From positions 434,001-498,000 of the forward strand of contig NW_018344286.1 in the NCBI RefSeq assembly GCF_002099425.1: 64,000 nt of DNA, in the 5' to 3' direction. Of this stretch, positions 32,501 to 44,437 are shown piece by piece. This DNA comes from Phascolarctos cinereus. Lineage: Eukaryota > Chordata > Mammalia > Diprotodontia > Phascolarctidae. The translations under genes were made by a program, and so were the position numbers. How positions within the stretch are numbered: the stretch's first letter is position 1; every line of letters begins with the position of its first letter. The notes below the pieces were generated by a model. It saw only the letters and a program-made list of their open reading frames with translations. It made no database searches and was not told the origin of the DNA.

Positions 32501-33090
32501 TCATTCAACAAGCATGCATGGAGCACCTATTATGTGCCAGGAATTATGGGAAAGCTGCTAAGGACACACGAACAAAAAGCAAGTCGGCTCCTGCCTTACT
32601 TTCTGTTAGGGAAAAACAAGCACGAACCCGCACACACACAATGTCAATACAAACAATACAGAAAAGAGATAACCAAGGCATCTCTCAGGAGAGGTCTGGC
32701 CCTTAGGGAACAGAGGCTTAGCTGTCTGTAGGAGGTGGCATTTGAGGAAGGTTTTCAAAGAAGCCAGGGATACTGGGAGGCATGGGTGAGGAGTGAGGGC
32801 AGGTCAGGCAAGGGAGACAGCCTGGGGGCAAAGGTGCGGAGGCCAGAGATGAAACGTCATGCTGGTGAAACAGACGGTCAGCAGCGACTTGTCTGGCTGG
32901 TTCTGAGATAAATGTGCAACAGTCCTGAAAAGCCAGGCTGGAGTCAGGCTGAGAAGGGCTTTAACACCTGGGCACAGACACTGGTATTGAGGGCAGGAGG
33001 AAGCCAGTGGGGCATCCCTGTGGCACTCAACAAACCCTCGTGTCTCCCTGTTCCCTCCAGGTCCATCATCACTGAATTTATGTAGCACCT
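32500..33090 (-). mobile_element. L2 3' region, antisense
   Basis: 'caacaagcatgcatggagca', 'cctattatgtgccaggaatt', 'ggtggcatttgaggaaggtt', 'gtctggctggttctgagata', 'gctgagaagggctttaacac'. With the preceding plus-strand end it forms a tail-to-tail pair. Confidence 0.7.
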
Positions 33091-33259
33091 ACTGTATACG
33101 AGGGAGAAGTAACAATTACAGTAAATAATCCTAGCTTACCACATCTAATTATCATAAGAACAATAATACCTGACCAAGAGGCATTATGAGAATCGAGTAA
33201 GATCATGAGCGTGGAAAGACTTCTTCACGTTAAACCTGTGTGCAATAAGCAATGTGAGT

Positions 33260-33645
33260 TACTGTTGTTGGTACTACAACAACTACTATTATTACTACTC
33301 CTACTGCTATTGCTATTGCTACTACTACTGCTGCAGCTGCAACTGCTGCTGCTACTGCTACTGCTACTGCCACTACCACTACTACGACTACTACCGCTAC
33401 TGCTACTACTATTACTATTACTACTACTACTACCGCTACTGCTACTACCACTACCACTACTGCTGCTACTGCTACTGCTACTACCACTACCACTACTACG
33501 ACTACTACCGCTACTGCTACTACTATTACTATTACTACTACTACTACTACTACCACCACTACTACTACCAGTACCACTACTACTACTACCACCACTACTA
33601 CTGCCATTACCACTACCACTCCTCCTCCTCCTCCTCCAATTTACC
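33260..33645. repeat. Compound CTA/CTG/CCA trinucleotide array
   Basis: About 385 bases of three-base units (CTA, CTG, CCA, CGA, ATT) with a higher-order repeat: a block starting CCACTACCACTACTACGAC at 33370 recurs at 33484, 114 bases on, followed in both places by the same run of units. Translations as poly-Leu, poly-Val or Tyr-Cys proteins come from the array and are not genes. Confidence 0.95.
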
Positions 33646-33875
33646 TGCCTTCAAGAGCAGTGAACTGATATTATAATCCCACATTTTGGTTACGGGTCAA
33701 TGAAAAATTATTCCATTAAACAAGCTGAGTTGGGGCTGCCTACATTAAACAGTGGAGTCTGAAACTTAGCTGTTAAGAAGTCACCAACCTAAGAAGACAT
33801 ATATCAGTGAAAGAAAAGACATATATCAATGAAATAAAACCCCAAGTGCTGAGTTGTTCGCCTGAGTGGGCGAAC

Positions 33876-34044
33876 AAATCTGGGGTTAAACCAATTCTTG
33901 AAGACTCTCTACCATGTTTAGAGAGACGGAGGATTAGGGCTGGTGCTGGTGGGCGGGAGACATCCTGGAGCCTTGAGGTGTGGATGTGGGCCTTTGTCAC
34001 GGCTGAGCTGCTCCTATGTGTTCTTGACACTTGAAATAGGTTTT
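33876..34044 (+). repeat. Inverted repeat, left arm
   Basis: Starts 'aaatctggggttaaaccaat' and ends 'cttgaaataggtttt'. Its reverse complement recurs at 34632-34813 with roughly 90% identity by eye. I do not recognise the sequence. Confidence 0.85.
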
Positions 34045-34631
34045 GTCCAAGATATCCATGGGATAGACATCAGATCAGGACAGAGAAGGAGAGATCATGT
34101 GTCCAGTGAAGTCTCAAAAGACCCAGGCGAAGTCACATCTCAGGCAAGAATTATATGAGATACTTTTTTATACCAGGAAGTTTCAATTGTAGTCACAACT
34201 AAATGACTTTTACACACTGAGAATTTTCCAAATCAATTGTTAGAAAGGTTGTTTCTTTCCTCCATTCTTAAAAGTAAGGTGTTATTACAATGTAAGATTC
34301 ATCATGCATCCAGGGGTATTAAACGTAGTCATCAGCTTCCTAAAAGAACTTTAAGAACGGATATCTTGGGACTTGGCTGACAAAGCCTTGTAAAGAGGTT
34401 ACTTGCTGTTCTATCACTTCTGAAACTTGCCCACCATTAGAAATGGGAGCCTGGAGCCGTGTTTCCCGAACATCACTTCACTCATGAAATTGTAACGTGA
34501 TGATTAGTAGTGATGGCTTGATCCAAAAAAATTAGTCGACATTTTAGGACAGTCATCTTTAAAACCTAACAGCGTGTTCTGTGTAGCAGGCACTCCATAA
34601 ATGGGTAAAAACTAAGATAAAATAAACAAAT

Positions 34632-34813
34632 AAAACCTATTTCAGGTGTCAAAAACACATAGGAGCAGCTCAGCCATGACAAAGGCCCACATCCACACTT
34701 CAAGACTCCAGGATGTCTCCGAGGTGGGCACTCCCCCCCACCAGCACCAGCCTTAACCCTCTGTCTCTCTGTAACATGGCAGGGAGTCTTCAAGATTGGT
34801 TTAACCCAGATTT
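34632..34813 (-). repeat. Inverted repeat, right arm
   Basis: Partner of 33876-34044 in opposite direction: 'aaaacctatttcaggtgtca' to 'ggtttaacccagattt'. It has about 13 more bases, mainly near 34720-34740. The 587-base spacer at 34045-34631 shows no recognised repeat. Confidence 0.85.
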
Positions 34814-35279
34814 CACCTGCCTGTGGCCTGCCAGTGGTAGGGACCGTTTGAAGCCCACGGTTATTTCCCAAATGTGACCCAGCCCACTTTCTTCTGGCCC
34901 AGTTGGAGGCCCAACCACCACAGTCATGGGTTGGTTGTCAAAGGATCAACTAACTGACCATGATCAAGACTGGGTGTGCCATCTTCATTTACTTGGTTTT
35001 TCCAGTAACGATTCTTAATCCAACTTTGTTTTATTTTTGAGTAGACATGGATCCGTTAAGGAAACCCTAGAGTGAAATCAGCAAAATGTCATTTTATGGG
35101 AAAACAACCACAACTTCCTCCCAGTCTCTGACGAGAAAAAAGAATAAAACAGAAGGCGCTGGGCGGTGTTCACTGTCGCCATATTGGTTTGGGTTTGGCT
35201 GGTGGACTGACTGACAGACTCATCCTTCAAAGCCTGCTAATTTCACTGTTTTCCATATTCATGAAAATGAATTCATGCC

Positions 35280-35545
35280 ACAGACACCATGACAAAGTGG
35301 AAAGAGCCTTGGATATGGATAAGATGACCTGAGTTCAAATCTAGCCTCAGACACTTAAGTGCTGTGTGACCTTGGGCAGGTCACTGAATTTCTGACTACC
35401 TCAATTTCTCAACTATAAAATGGGGAAATAATAACACTTTCCTCACAGGGTTGTTGTGAGGATCAAATGAAATAATATTTGTAAGGTGCTTAGCATAGTG
35501 CCTGGTACATAGTAGGCACTTAATAAATGCTTGTGGTTTTTTTTG
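35280..35545 (+). mobile_element. THER1/MIR-type SINE with L2 tail
   Basis: A full plus-strand copy: head 'gtggaaagagccttggatat', 'gacctgagttcaaatctagc', 'tgtgaccttgggcaggtcac', 'cagggttgttgtgaggatca', then an L2-like end 'gcctggtacatagtaggcac' and 'ttaataaatgcttgtgg'. Confidence 0.85.
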
Positions 35546-35700
35546 CTTCCTCTGATATTTACTAGCTGTATGACCCTAGGCAAGTCCCTTAATCTGCCTG
35601 GGTCTCAGTTTGCTTATCTGTACAATGAGAAGGTTCAACTCAATACCCTCTGAAGTCCTTCAGAGTCCTAAATCTAAAGTCCTCTGACCTTTCGATTGTT
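35546..35700 (+). mobile_element. MIR-type SINE
   Basis: 'actagctgtatgaccctagg', 'caagtcccttaatctgcctg', 'cagtttgcttatctgtacaa', 'ctgaagtccttcagagtcct'. Directly abuts the preceding SINE. Confidence 0.7.
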
Positions 35701-35824
35701 GCCTCTCCCTTTCCAGTTAGGGCAGCTGTTGTCTGTAGAATGGTGGTGATTCCATAGCCCCCAAGTCTAAACTTCCTACAGGTGTGGTTTAAATAAAAGA
35801 TGCATAGCACAATGTAGCCATTTT

Positions 35825-36050
35825 GCTACATCTGGGTGGCACAGTGGCTGAAGAGTTGGACTGGAAGTCAGGAAGACCTGAGTTTGAATCCTGCCACAAA
35901 TAGGGCTTCCTAGTTGGGTAAGTCACTTATAACCTCCTCTTCCCCATCCATACGCTAGTACCTCCCTTACAGAGGTACTGTGAGTTTCAAAGGAGATAAT
36001 ACATGGCATGAGCTTTGTAAACCCTAAAGCACTTTATAGGTGTTAGTCAT
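35825..36050 (+). mobile_element. tRNA-headed CORE-SINE
   Basis: 'ctgggtggcacagtggctga', 'ggaagtcaggaagacctgag', 'tttgaatcctgcc', then 'tacctcccttacagaggtac', 'ctaaagcactttataggtgt'. Plus strand, a tRNA-like head fused to a MIR-like right part. Confidence 0.7.
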
Positions 36051-36394
36051 GATTGAAAACAGGCATTTAATTAAACTGGCAAAACATGCTAATCGCTAAT
36101 TACATTCATGACCAGTTCAAACGAAAGGTCTGAAGACAGCAAGGAATGTTACAGCAACTTGTCTTCCCACTCATTTCCTTGGCCCAAGGAACAAGACAAA
36201 GGTGGAAATAAGTCTTTCAAGCTACTCCAGTCAGGAGGCAGCGCTTGGTGAAGGCTCCTTGACATGGCTAGTGTTCCAGAACCTCAGTCATTACTATCTT
36301 CCTCTCTGTTGGGAAAAGAAGAAGCAAAAGCCTTGGATGGTCCTCATCAAGATCTCTCCACCCTCCCCGTAGCCAATCTGTTGCCAAATCCTAA

Positions 36395-37085
36395 CTACGT
36401 GGCACTTCTTGACTACGCCCCCTTCTCCTGTGATCCTGCCCCCACCCTTGTGTAGACCCTCCTCACCTCACATCTGGATCGTTACAACGGCTGCTGAGGG
36501 ATCTGCTGCCTCTCTCTCCCCTCTCCAGTCCATTCTCTCTACCCCCTATTCACCTGTGAAATGGATCTTTCTTAAGCACAGTTTTCACCATGTTAAACAC
36601 GACTGTTCAGTCAACACCAGTGGCATCTTATTACCTCTAGGATGAACGGAAAACCCCCAGTTTCACATTTAAAGCACTTGATAAGTTGGCCCTTCCTAGT
36701 CTCATACTTTTTACACATATACTTTGTGATCCAGGGACCCCAGCCTCCTGGTTGTCCCACAGACAAGACCCTCCATCTCTTGACTCTGGGCATTTGCTCT
36801 GGCTATCTGCCATATGGAGTGATCTCTCTGCTCCCCTCTGCTCCTGGACTCCCTGGGTAAAGTCTACTAGAAGCCTTTACCAGTCCTTAAGCTTCGTGCC
36901 TTCTCCCTGGGATGACCCCAAGTCATCCCATCTGAACCTTGTTTGTATAGTGGTGCATGGTGTTTTCTCCATTAGATCATTGCTTACTTGAGAGCAGGGA
37001 CTATCTTTGCCTTCTTTATCACTCTAGTGCTTGGTGCAGAACCTAGCATACAGTAGGCACTTAACAAAATGCTTCTTGAGTCCTG
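36395..37085 (+). mobile_element. L2 LINE 3' region and end
   Basis: The standard L2 3' order: 'ccctctccagtccattctct', 'gaaatggatctttcttaagc', 'tcttattacctctaggatga', 'gcacttgataagttggccct', 'ttgagagcagggactatctt', 'agcatacagtaggcacttaa'. Non-coding today. Confidence 0.75.
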
Positions 37086-37252
37086 AGTGGAAATCCCAAC
37101 CCTGGTCATCTCTTTCTACCAGAAGAGAGTAGTTTTCTGCCACTGCCCCTACTTTCATCTCTTTGCCTTGTGTCTGTGTAGACACTATGCTGAATCACAA
37201 GATCTCTGCCTGCTTTTGAGGCCAGGGTGTGTGGAAAAAGCTCTTTTAAAAG

Positions 37253-37439
37253 GTTCTAGGCTTGGGCAGCTAGGTGGCACAATGGATAGAGCACTGACCC
37301 TGGAATCAGGAAGACCTGAGTTCAAATTTGATCTCGACTAGACACTTGACACTAGCTGTGTGAGCCTGGGCAAGTCACTTAACTCCAATTGCCCAGCAAA
37401 ACATTTAAAAAAATATTTTAAAAAAAAAAGTTCTAGGCT
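37253..37439 (+). mobile_element. MAR1-type SINE with target duplication
   Basis: Element at 37263-37429: 'gggcagctaggtggcacaat', 'ggatagagcactgaccctgg', 'gaagacctgagttcaaattt', 'gggcaagtcacttaactcca', 'attgcccagc' and an A-rich tail. Flanked by GTTCTAGGCT at 37253-37262 and 37430-37439. Confidence 0.9.
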
Positions 37440-38295
37440 CTTTCCCTCATAACATGAAGATGATGAATGGAAAAAAGCATTTTTTTCAAATACAATGGTT
37501 ATTTTGACCCTAATTTACCCACTGAATGTTCCCTTGACTGTGTTCTTGTGTGCTACATTTTTCTGCATAAACCAAGTCTGCTATGGATAATTTGGCAACT
37601 TTCTGTTTTCTTTGTTAAAATATTAACTTTCCTTTCTTCTACACACATTCTTGATCAAGACCATTCCTTGGAGCATTGGGCTGGCAAGCCTCTTATAAGT
37701 TGATTGATTGATACTAGAATCATGAAAGCAGTAGGTTTGTCCTCATTACCACATAGATCAATGGATTTCTGATGATGTGAAGACAGTTTGATGCTGGTTT
37801 TATTCTGCTGCTAGATCTCAAAGATGCAATCCTTTGATTCACAGCTAGACCTTTAAAGAACTTGTTTGAGAAAATTTGATTAAAATATTATTGAACACAG
37901 TATCCCTTGAGTCACAGTGGAATCTTTCAAGCCCTCATTTGAGAAATTGTCAATGGTATGTTTTTCTTCCTCCTCATCCTTCTTAGTGGATTACATCATA
38001 CCTGCTTTTAATTATTGGTGGATAACTGTGCTTTTTTTCCCTGTATCTTCACAAAGACATAATTCATGAGATAAAAATAAATTTTAAATTCCGAAATATT
38101 TTTTTTCTTGAGCTAAATCTCACTGCAGACAGATGTACCTGATGCCTTCTTTCTTCTGTTTTTTTTTTCAGTCATGAAGACAATGGCAGTCCAGTGGCTG
38201 GTTTCATTTCTCTCCTGATCCACTCCTCACTTGCTATGAACATCCTCTGTGGAGTGATTGGCCCATGAGCCAAATTCCCCTCACACTTGCACTGA
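37440..38295. other. Intergenic sequence, nothing recognised
   Basis: AT-rich. No repeat family or coding signal identified. Confidence 0.4.
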
Positions 38296-38490
38296 GACCA
38301 GGGTTTCTTTGCCTTTTTGCATCATAGGCCCCTCTGCATTCTGGCTAAGCCAGTGGTCCCCTTCTCAGAAGCATAGTTTAGATATTCAATTGCAACTAGA
38401 AGCCAGTAAAAAATAAGCTGTATTTTTTTTCCCATCCATATTTAAAGGCCCCATAAAATATATCCACAGGTTAAGAACTTCTGATTTAGA
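38296..38490 (+). mobile_element. hAT (MER5/Charlie-like) element
   Basis: 'agaccagggtttctttgcct', 'catcataggcccctctgcat', 'ggtccccttctcagaagcat', 'ccataaaatatatccacagg', 'ttaagaacttctgattt'. Both ends seem present: CAGGGTTTCTT at left, AAGAACTTCTG at right. Confidence 0.6.
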
Positions 38491-38520
38491 CTCTGACTCT
38501 CTCTCTGTTTTTCCACATAT

Positions 38521-38566
38521 AGATAGATTCATATATATGTATACATACATACATACATACATATAT

Positions 38567-38606
<40 letters not shown>
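38521..38606. repeat. (CATA)n(CA)n microsatellite
   Basis: ATACATACATA units followed by about 16 CA units. Confidence 0.9.
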
Positions 38607-38612
<6 letters not shown>

Positions 38613-38639
38613 TTAAATAGCTGGAAGAATATTCAGTGC

Positions 38640-39950
38640 CCATACCAAGGCTTTACCAATATGATATAAATGACAATATTACTAAAATTAGTTTATACTC
38701 TTAATTCTGTACCAGTCAAATACTTTACAATATTTGTAAAGGAATACTTTACAGAACTTGATAACATGGTAACAAAATTCATTTGGAAAAACAAAAGATC
38801 TAGAATATTAAGGGAAATGATGGGAAAAAAAAGTAGGGATGAAGGGGAATCTCAAACTATAGTATAAAACAGTAGTTAAAGAATTGGTTAAAGAACAGAA
38901 GGAGGGATCAATGGAACATACTAGACAAGGGGGATTCAGAAAACAATAGAACTAAATAACCCAATGCTTGATAAAGTGGAAAACATAAATTATCTAGGGG
39001 AAAAAAAACTCCGTATTTGATAAAAACTGCTAACAAAACTGGAAAGCAGTCTGGCAGAAATTAGGTTTTAAACAACTCCTTACATCACATTCTACAATAC
39101 ATTTGTAAATGTATACATGACCTTAATATTAAAGGTTATGCTATAAAAAAATTAGAAGAGAAACAGATCATGTGCCTCAGAACTATGAGTAGATGTATTC
39201 TTAACCAAAGAAGAGATTGGGGCAATTACAAAAGACAAAATGCTCCAAAACAGTGTCGATAAGATAAATACAAATCAAAACAGCTCAGAGATTTCAGCTC
39301 ACACCCTGTAAACTGCCAAAAAATGACAAAAATAGAAGGTATGCTAAGACATTGTTGATGATCTTGTGAAGTGGTACAGCTCTTTTGGAAAGTAAATTGG
39401 AATCGTGGAACTAAAATGATCAAAATGCCCATCAATACCCATACCTTCTGAATTTGAGATCCCCTTACCAGGCAAACCTCACATATTCCAAAATATTTAC
39501 AGCAGCACTTGTCTGTGTTAGCTAAGAATTAGAAACATGTAGATCCCCATCAACTGAGTATGGCTAAACATACTGCAGTATGTTAATGTAATAAAATATT
39601 ACTATATTATAAGAAATTTTTTGTATGATGGTTACAGAGAAGCATGGGGAGATCTCTGTGAACTGATTCAGAGTGAAGTGAGTTGAGCCAAGAAAACAGT
39701 CCACAGAATAACTACAACAATGTAAATGGAAAGAATAATAAAACATCAAAAAATCAAAAGTAACTGTAACAAAATCACACAGATTAAGCACAACTTGACT
39801 GAAAAGAGATGAGAAGACACCTTCAACCCACCCTTTCATGGAGGTAGGACTAAGGTCCACAGGTGGTGAACGTTGCACAGTTTTGGAAATTTTCAATGTT
39901 TTGATCTGTTGTACTAACTTTTCCCCCTCTCTCTTAAAAAGCACCATTTG
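38640..39950 (+). mobile_element. L1 fragment: ORF2 C-terminal part and 3' UTR
   Basis: Heavily decayed L1 on the plus strand. Near 38755-38800 broken frames match 'ELDNMVTKFIWKNKR' (L1 ORF2 'FIWKNK' block); near 39290 and 39580-39660 the C-terminal blocks follow, then the pair 'ACTGATTCAGAGTGAAGTGA' and a 3' UTR. Many indels; older than the L1 copies at 45-54 kb. Confidence 0.75.
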
Positions 39951-40870
39951 TCAAAAAGGATGGCTCTCTGGGAAAGGAAGAAGAGGAATATTTGGGAAAA
40001 TAAGGTGATGTAAGAACAAAAAATTTCAACAAAAACTTTTTAAAAGATAAAATAACTACAGGTAAATCATCAAAGGATAGGCAGTATTCAAAGGAAGAAA
40101 TCCAAGCTATCAGTAATATGAACAAATGCACAAAATCACTAATAATTAGAGAAATGCACATTAAAACAACTCTGAGGGACCACTTCACACCTATCAGATT
40201 GACTAAGATGACAAAAATGGAAAATAACAAATGCTGGTGGGATTGTAGGAAATGCACTGCAGGTGGAGCTAGGAACTGGACCAGCTATTCTGGAGAGCAA
40301 TTTAGAACTATGCCTAAAGCCATAAAACTGTGCATACCCTTTGACCCAGTAGTAGCATTACTAGGTCTGTACACAGAAGAGATTAAAGAAGAGGGAAAGG
40401 ACCCATATATATATATTGAAAAATATTTATAGCAGCTCTTTTTGTGGTGGAAAAGAATTGAAAACTGAGGGAATGTTCACAAATTGGGAATGGCTGAACA
40501 AATTATAGTTATGAATGTGAAGGAATACTATTGTGCTGTAAGATACGACAAATGGGATGGTTTCAGAAAAACCTGGGAAGACTTTCATGAACTGATGCTG
40601 AGTGAAGTGAGCAGAACCAGGAGTACAATTTATACGATAGCAGCTATTGTAAAGATAATGAACTTGGAAAGACTTTGGAAGTCTGATCAACACAATGACC
40701 AATAGAAACAATTCCAGTGAACTCATGATGAAACATGCTACCCATCTCCAGATAGAGAGCTCATGGACTCAGGGACAATTGAAGCAGACTTTTTTTTTTT
40801 TGGACATGGCCAATGTGGTCATTTTTTTTGCATGTCCATATATATTGGCATTAAGGGTTTTGTTTTTCTT
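39951..40870 (+). mobile_element. L1 fragment: ORF2 C-terminal part and 3' UTR
   Basis: A second L1 3' piece on the same strand. A frame at 40118-40432 reads MNKCTKSLIIREMHIKTTLR, DHFTPIRLTKMTK and CIPFDPVVALLGLYTEEIKE, typical of the L1 ORF2 C terminus. Another at 40484-40705 reads YYCAVRYDKWDGFRKTWEDF. It has several frame breaks. Confidence 0.8.
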
Positions 40871-40934
40871 GCCTTCTCAATATGTGGTGGATAAAAGAAA
40901 ACTCCCCAGATTTCTTAGAACCAGTGGGTAAAAC

Positions 40935-41620
40935 TAAGAAAAGAGAATCTATTCTTTTGAAAGAAATCCCCAAATAAAAATTCCCAAAACTAGTACAGTG
41001 AAAACCCAGAGCTTTCAGGTCAAAGGGGAAAAAAAATGCTACAAGTGAACAGAAAGAAAGAATTCATGTAACTACTAAGGAGACAGAGTCAGTGCTAAAG
41101 AGGTGGAAAGTTTAGGACATGATATTCCAAAAGGAAAAAGATAGAGCCTTACAGACAAGCAGAACTTATCCAGAAAAATGGAAACTATTCCTACAGAGGC
41201 AGCTGGGTGGCTCAGTATATAAAGTGTGGAACCTGGAGTCAGGAAGACCTGAGTTCAAATCCAGCCTCAGGTACTTACTAGCTGTGTGACCTTGGACAAA
41301 TCACTTAACCTCTGTCTGCCTCAGTTCCTTTAACTGTAAAGTGGGGGTAATACTAGCACCTCCCTCCCAGGGATGGTGTGAAGATCAAATAAAAAATATT
41401 TATAAAGTGCTTAGCCCATAGAAGGCATTTAATAAATGCACATTCCCACTCCTCCCATTGGGGAAAAGATGGATCTTTATGATAAGAGCTTCTGGGAGGC
41501 TTTGAAGTACAAACACAAGAGTAAAGAGAAACATAATAAGATAAGTACAAGAGAATAATCTGAAAAGATTTCATGCAGATTCATTATTAGGATAAGAGTT
41601 TGCATTCAAAGAGAGAGAGA
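40935..41620 (+). mobile_element. L1 ORF1 3' part, interrupted by a SINE
   Basis: 40940-41185 and about 41455-41620 correspond to the end of L1 ORF1 (compare 'gaaatccccaaataaaaatt', 'gctacaagtgaacagaaaga', 'tgatattccaaaaggaaaaa' with the ORF1 copy at 48670-48860). The gap is filled by a plus-strand SINE. Confidence 0.65.
41186..41454 (+). mobile_element. tRNA-headed CORE-SINE with L2 tail
   Basis: 'aggcagctgggtggctcagt', 'ggagtcaggaagacctgagt', 'tgtgaccttggacaaatcac', 'cctccctcccagggatggtg', 'ataaagtgcttagcccatag', 'aaggcatttaataaatgcac'. Complete. Confidence 0.8.
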
Positions 41621-41829
41621 GAGATGAAACAAGTCTTCCCTGAGAAGTATGCCAGCAGGTGTCATAGAAGGAATCACGGAAGTTGGAGGACCTAGGAGTG
41701 ACATTTGCCATGTAATGATGGTCTTTAAAGGAGAAATGGAAGAGAAGGGGAGGAATAGGGGAGCGGAAAGGGGGAGCAGGTGTCACTTGAGCCTCACTTT
41801 GAGTTCATGCAGAGTCAGGTGAGTAGAAT

Positions 41830-43860
41830 CAGAAGAGCTTATACTAAACAAACTTTCTGACCAGAGCTAAGAAGTCAAGGAGTATGAATGAATATGCAAT
41901 CACCACTGGAAGTGGCTAGCAAGGAGGCTGTGCCATCGGGAGGGAGCTGATTTCCCTCTCTGATCACTGACAGCTCCACGGGGATTGCCTTCATATGCTT
42001 CCTCTGACCAGCCTCCAGTGCATAGACTCTCCCACCCCCATCCCTACTTTCCAGACATAGATAACAGCCTAACGCCCAGGGACCGTGCCACAAGAGGCTG
42101 AATCCCTGTGGACAATGAGAATGGGACTGAACTTATTCCTTAATATCTTTCATACTTCCACCCTGCCATCCTCGCCCATCTCAATAATTCTGAACTTCCA
42201 GGTACTATTGTCCATCTCCAACTGATCCCGGCAGCCCCCAAACTTCCATTCCCTTCCTTTGTGCTCTCTGAAATGTCTAACCCACAGGGAACAAATTGGC
42301 CTCTGTCTCCACGCTTTTTCTTTCTCACTCTTTTCATCCTTCTGGCTCTCACTGAATCCTGGCTCCCTCCTGATGATGCATACTTTTCAGCACCAGTCAC
42401 ACTTTGACTCCTACTCTCCCACTCACTGGTCACTTACACTTTTGTACCACATTCGTGTTTATAGACTCTGAAATTTCTTCATCTGATTATAATCGATTAT
42501 ATTAAATGTTTCCATTTGCCTTGCATTCTTTATCCTCACAATGATCTTCAATCTTTCCAGTCCTCATTTCTTCCCGAGGCCATCTTCCTTGAAGTGGCTG
42601 CACTCTTCATCCTTCCCCATCTTGACCGCTTAGTCCTTTGCTCTCAAATCTCTTGTCCATTAATCTTATTGAAGATCTTGCCCTGCAAAACCCCAGCTTT
42701 GAATGATTTCCACCATACACTGCCTTTGCTCCTACTCACGGACTGCTGAACAAAGATGGAGAAAATCATGAAACTGTGCTGACCGAGTCCACTATGAGTC
42801 CACAACCAAGCCCTAACTGTGGCAAGGCAGTCCTTGCCTAATTACCTTTTCATCCATCCTCAAACCTTCCACAGGTCTCCCAACCCCACCCTCTAATTTG
42901 TGAACCTTGCCTCATATTTTACAAAAAAAAATGGAGGCCATTCACAGACAACTCTCTTCTCTCCTGTTTCTCAGCTCACAATGCTCAGATGCCTTCTGCT
43001 ACTATCTTTTCCTTTCAATTCGTTTCACCTGAAGAGGGTGCCTGTCTCCTTTTACACACAAACCAGTTTCTTCTCTATGTCCAAGTGATCCTGTTCCATC
43101 CCATCTTCTCCAACAGATCTCTGCCCCCCTCTACTGTCCCTACTCCGACATTAGTCTTTGGTTGCTTACTGTCTACTGATTGCTTCCCTGTTGCCTCCAA
43201 ACATGCCCATCTCTCCCACATCCCTAAAAAAGCCTCCCTTCAGCTGTGCATCCCTGCTAACCATCATTCTGTATTTCTCTTATCTTTGGTGACTAAATTC
43301 ATTGATAAGGTCATCCAAAAGAGGTTCTTCCTAACCTTTGCAGTCTAGTTTCCAACCTCATTTCTCCACAGAAACTGCTCTTTCCAGTAACTAATGATCT
43401 CTTAATTGTCAAATCTAATGACTCGGTCCTCCACCTTCTTGTTCTCTGCGCAGTCCTTGGCACTGTTGATCACCCTCTTCTCCTGAATACTCTCTTCTAC
43501 ATAGGCTTTTGTTTTTCTCCCTACCTTTATGATCTCTCCTTTGTCTCCTTTGCTGGATCTTCATCCAGGTCATACTTGCTAACCCTGGGTGTTCCCCATA
43601 GATGTGTCTTTGACTCTTTTCTCTTCTCCCTCTATACTGTTTTATTTGATGATCTCATCAGCTCCTATGGATTCAATGATCATCTCTATACAGAGGACCC
43701 TCGGATATACTTGTCCAGCCTTCATCTCCCTCCTGAATACAGTCTCACACCTCCAACTGCCTATTGGACATCTGGAGCTGAATGTCCTGTTGACATCTTA
43801 AACACAATATGTCCAAACCAGAAGTCAGAAACCATTGTAAGTATGCACAGAAGGTAGGAA
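41830..43860 (+). mobile_element. L2/L3 (CR1-clade) LINE: endonuclease and RT
   Basis: Plus-strand copy of the same family as 1-1840. The endonuclease region at 42140-42480 aligns with the family in broken frames. RT blocks: 43090-43320 (HPIFSNRSLPPSTVPTPTLV ... SLVTKFIDKVIQKR), 43450-43640 (TVDHPLLLNTL, then GVPHRC for family GVPQGS), and 43660-43800 (DHLYTEDPRIYLSSLHL, where the family has YADDTQIY). The catalytic YADD box reads YTED, so it is dead. Several frameshifts. Confidence 0.8.
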
Positions 43861-44094
43861 TTAATTGGAGTTATTATGCTAGACATTGGCAAGAAGAATA
43901 TTAATGGAGCAAGTTGCAAGAGAAGGACCATAGGCATACACCATTAGCATAATCCAAAATCAGAATTAACTAAGAATGCATCATAATACTGACATACAGA
44001 AATGATTGTGTGGCTGGCAAGACAAAATTCAGGTGGGGCATGTACAAGGTGATAGGAATGGTAAATTAAAAACAACAGGCAGGACAACAGCAAG
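43861..44094. other. Intergenic sequence, nothing recognised
   Basis: Short stretch without recognisable repeat. Confidence 0.35.
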
Positions 44095-44437
44095 AGCACT
44101 GGCTTGGGTTCAAATCCTGGGTGATGTTTACCAATAGTGAAGCCTTGAGTAAGTTACTTCACCTCTCTAGGCCTATTGCCTCTACTACAGAATTATATTG
44201 GGCCAGATGGTGTAAGAGGCTCCTTTCCAGTCCTAGGTCTAAGGCAAGGCAGCCCTTCTATTCTTCTCTAAGTGTTTCTCTCTCTCAATCCCCAAAAAAG
44301 TTATTCCAACCCTTCTGTTCCCTTCTGAAGTCTCCCACAACTCCTTGTGGCTTCCCCAACCCTGAGAGCTCACCTTACATTATTGGAAAATTGAGGCCAC
44401 TTGAGGTGAACCCCATCTTCATCTCAAAACCCCTTAA
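44095..44437 (+). mobile_element. MIR-type SINE followed by L2/L3 LINE scrap
   Basis: 44095-44245 is a plus-strand MIR ('gggttcaaatcctgggtgat', 'cacctctctaggcctattgc'). 44246-44437 contains 'ctcccacaactccttgtggc' and 'ccaaccctgagagctcacct', which resembles the segment between endonuclease and RT of the L2/L3-type LINE. Confidence 0.5.

Noticed and set aside
33205-33663. 152-residue Leu-rich open frame and overlapping poly-Val and Tyr-Cys frames
   Set aside because: All come from the trinucleotide array; every frame is open because the units are three bases long. No start context or flanking coding signal.
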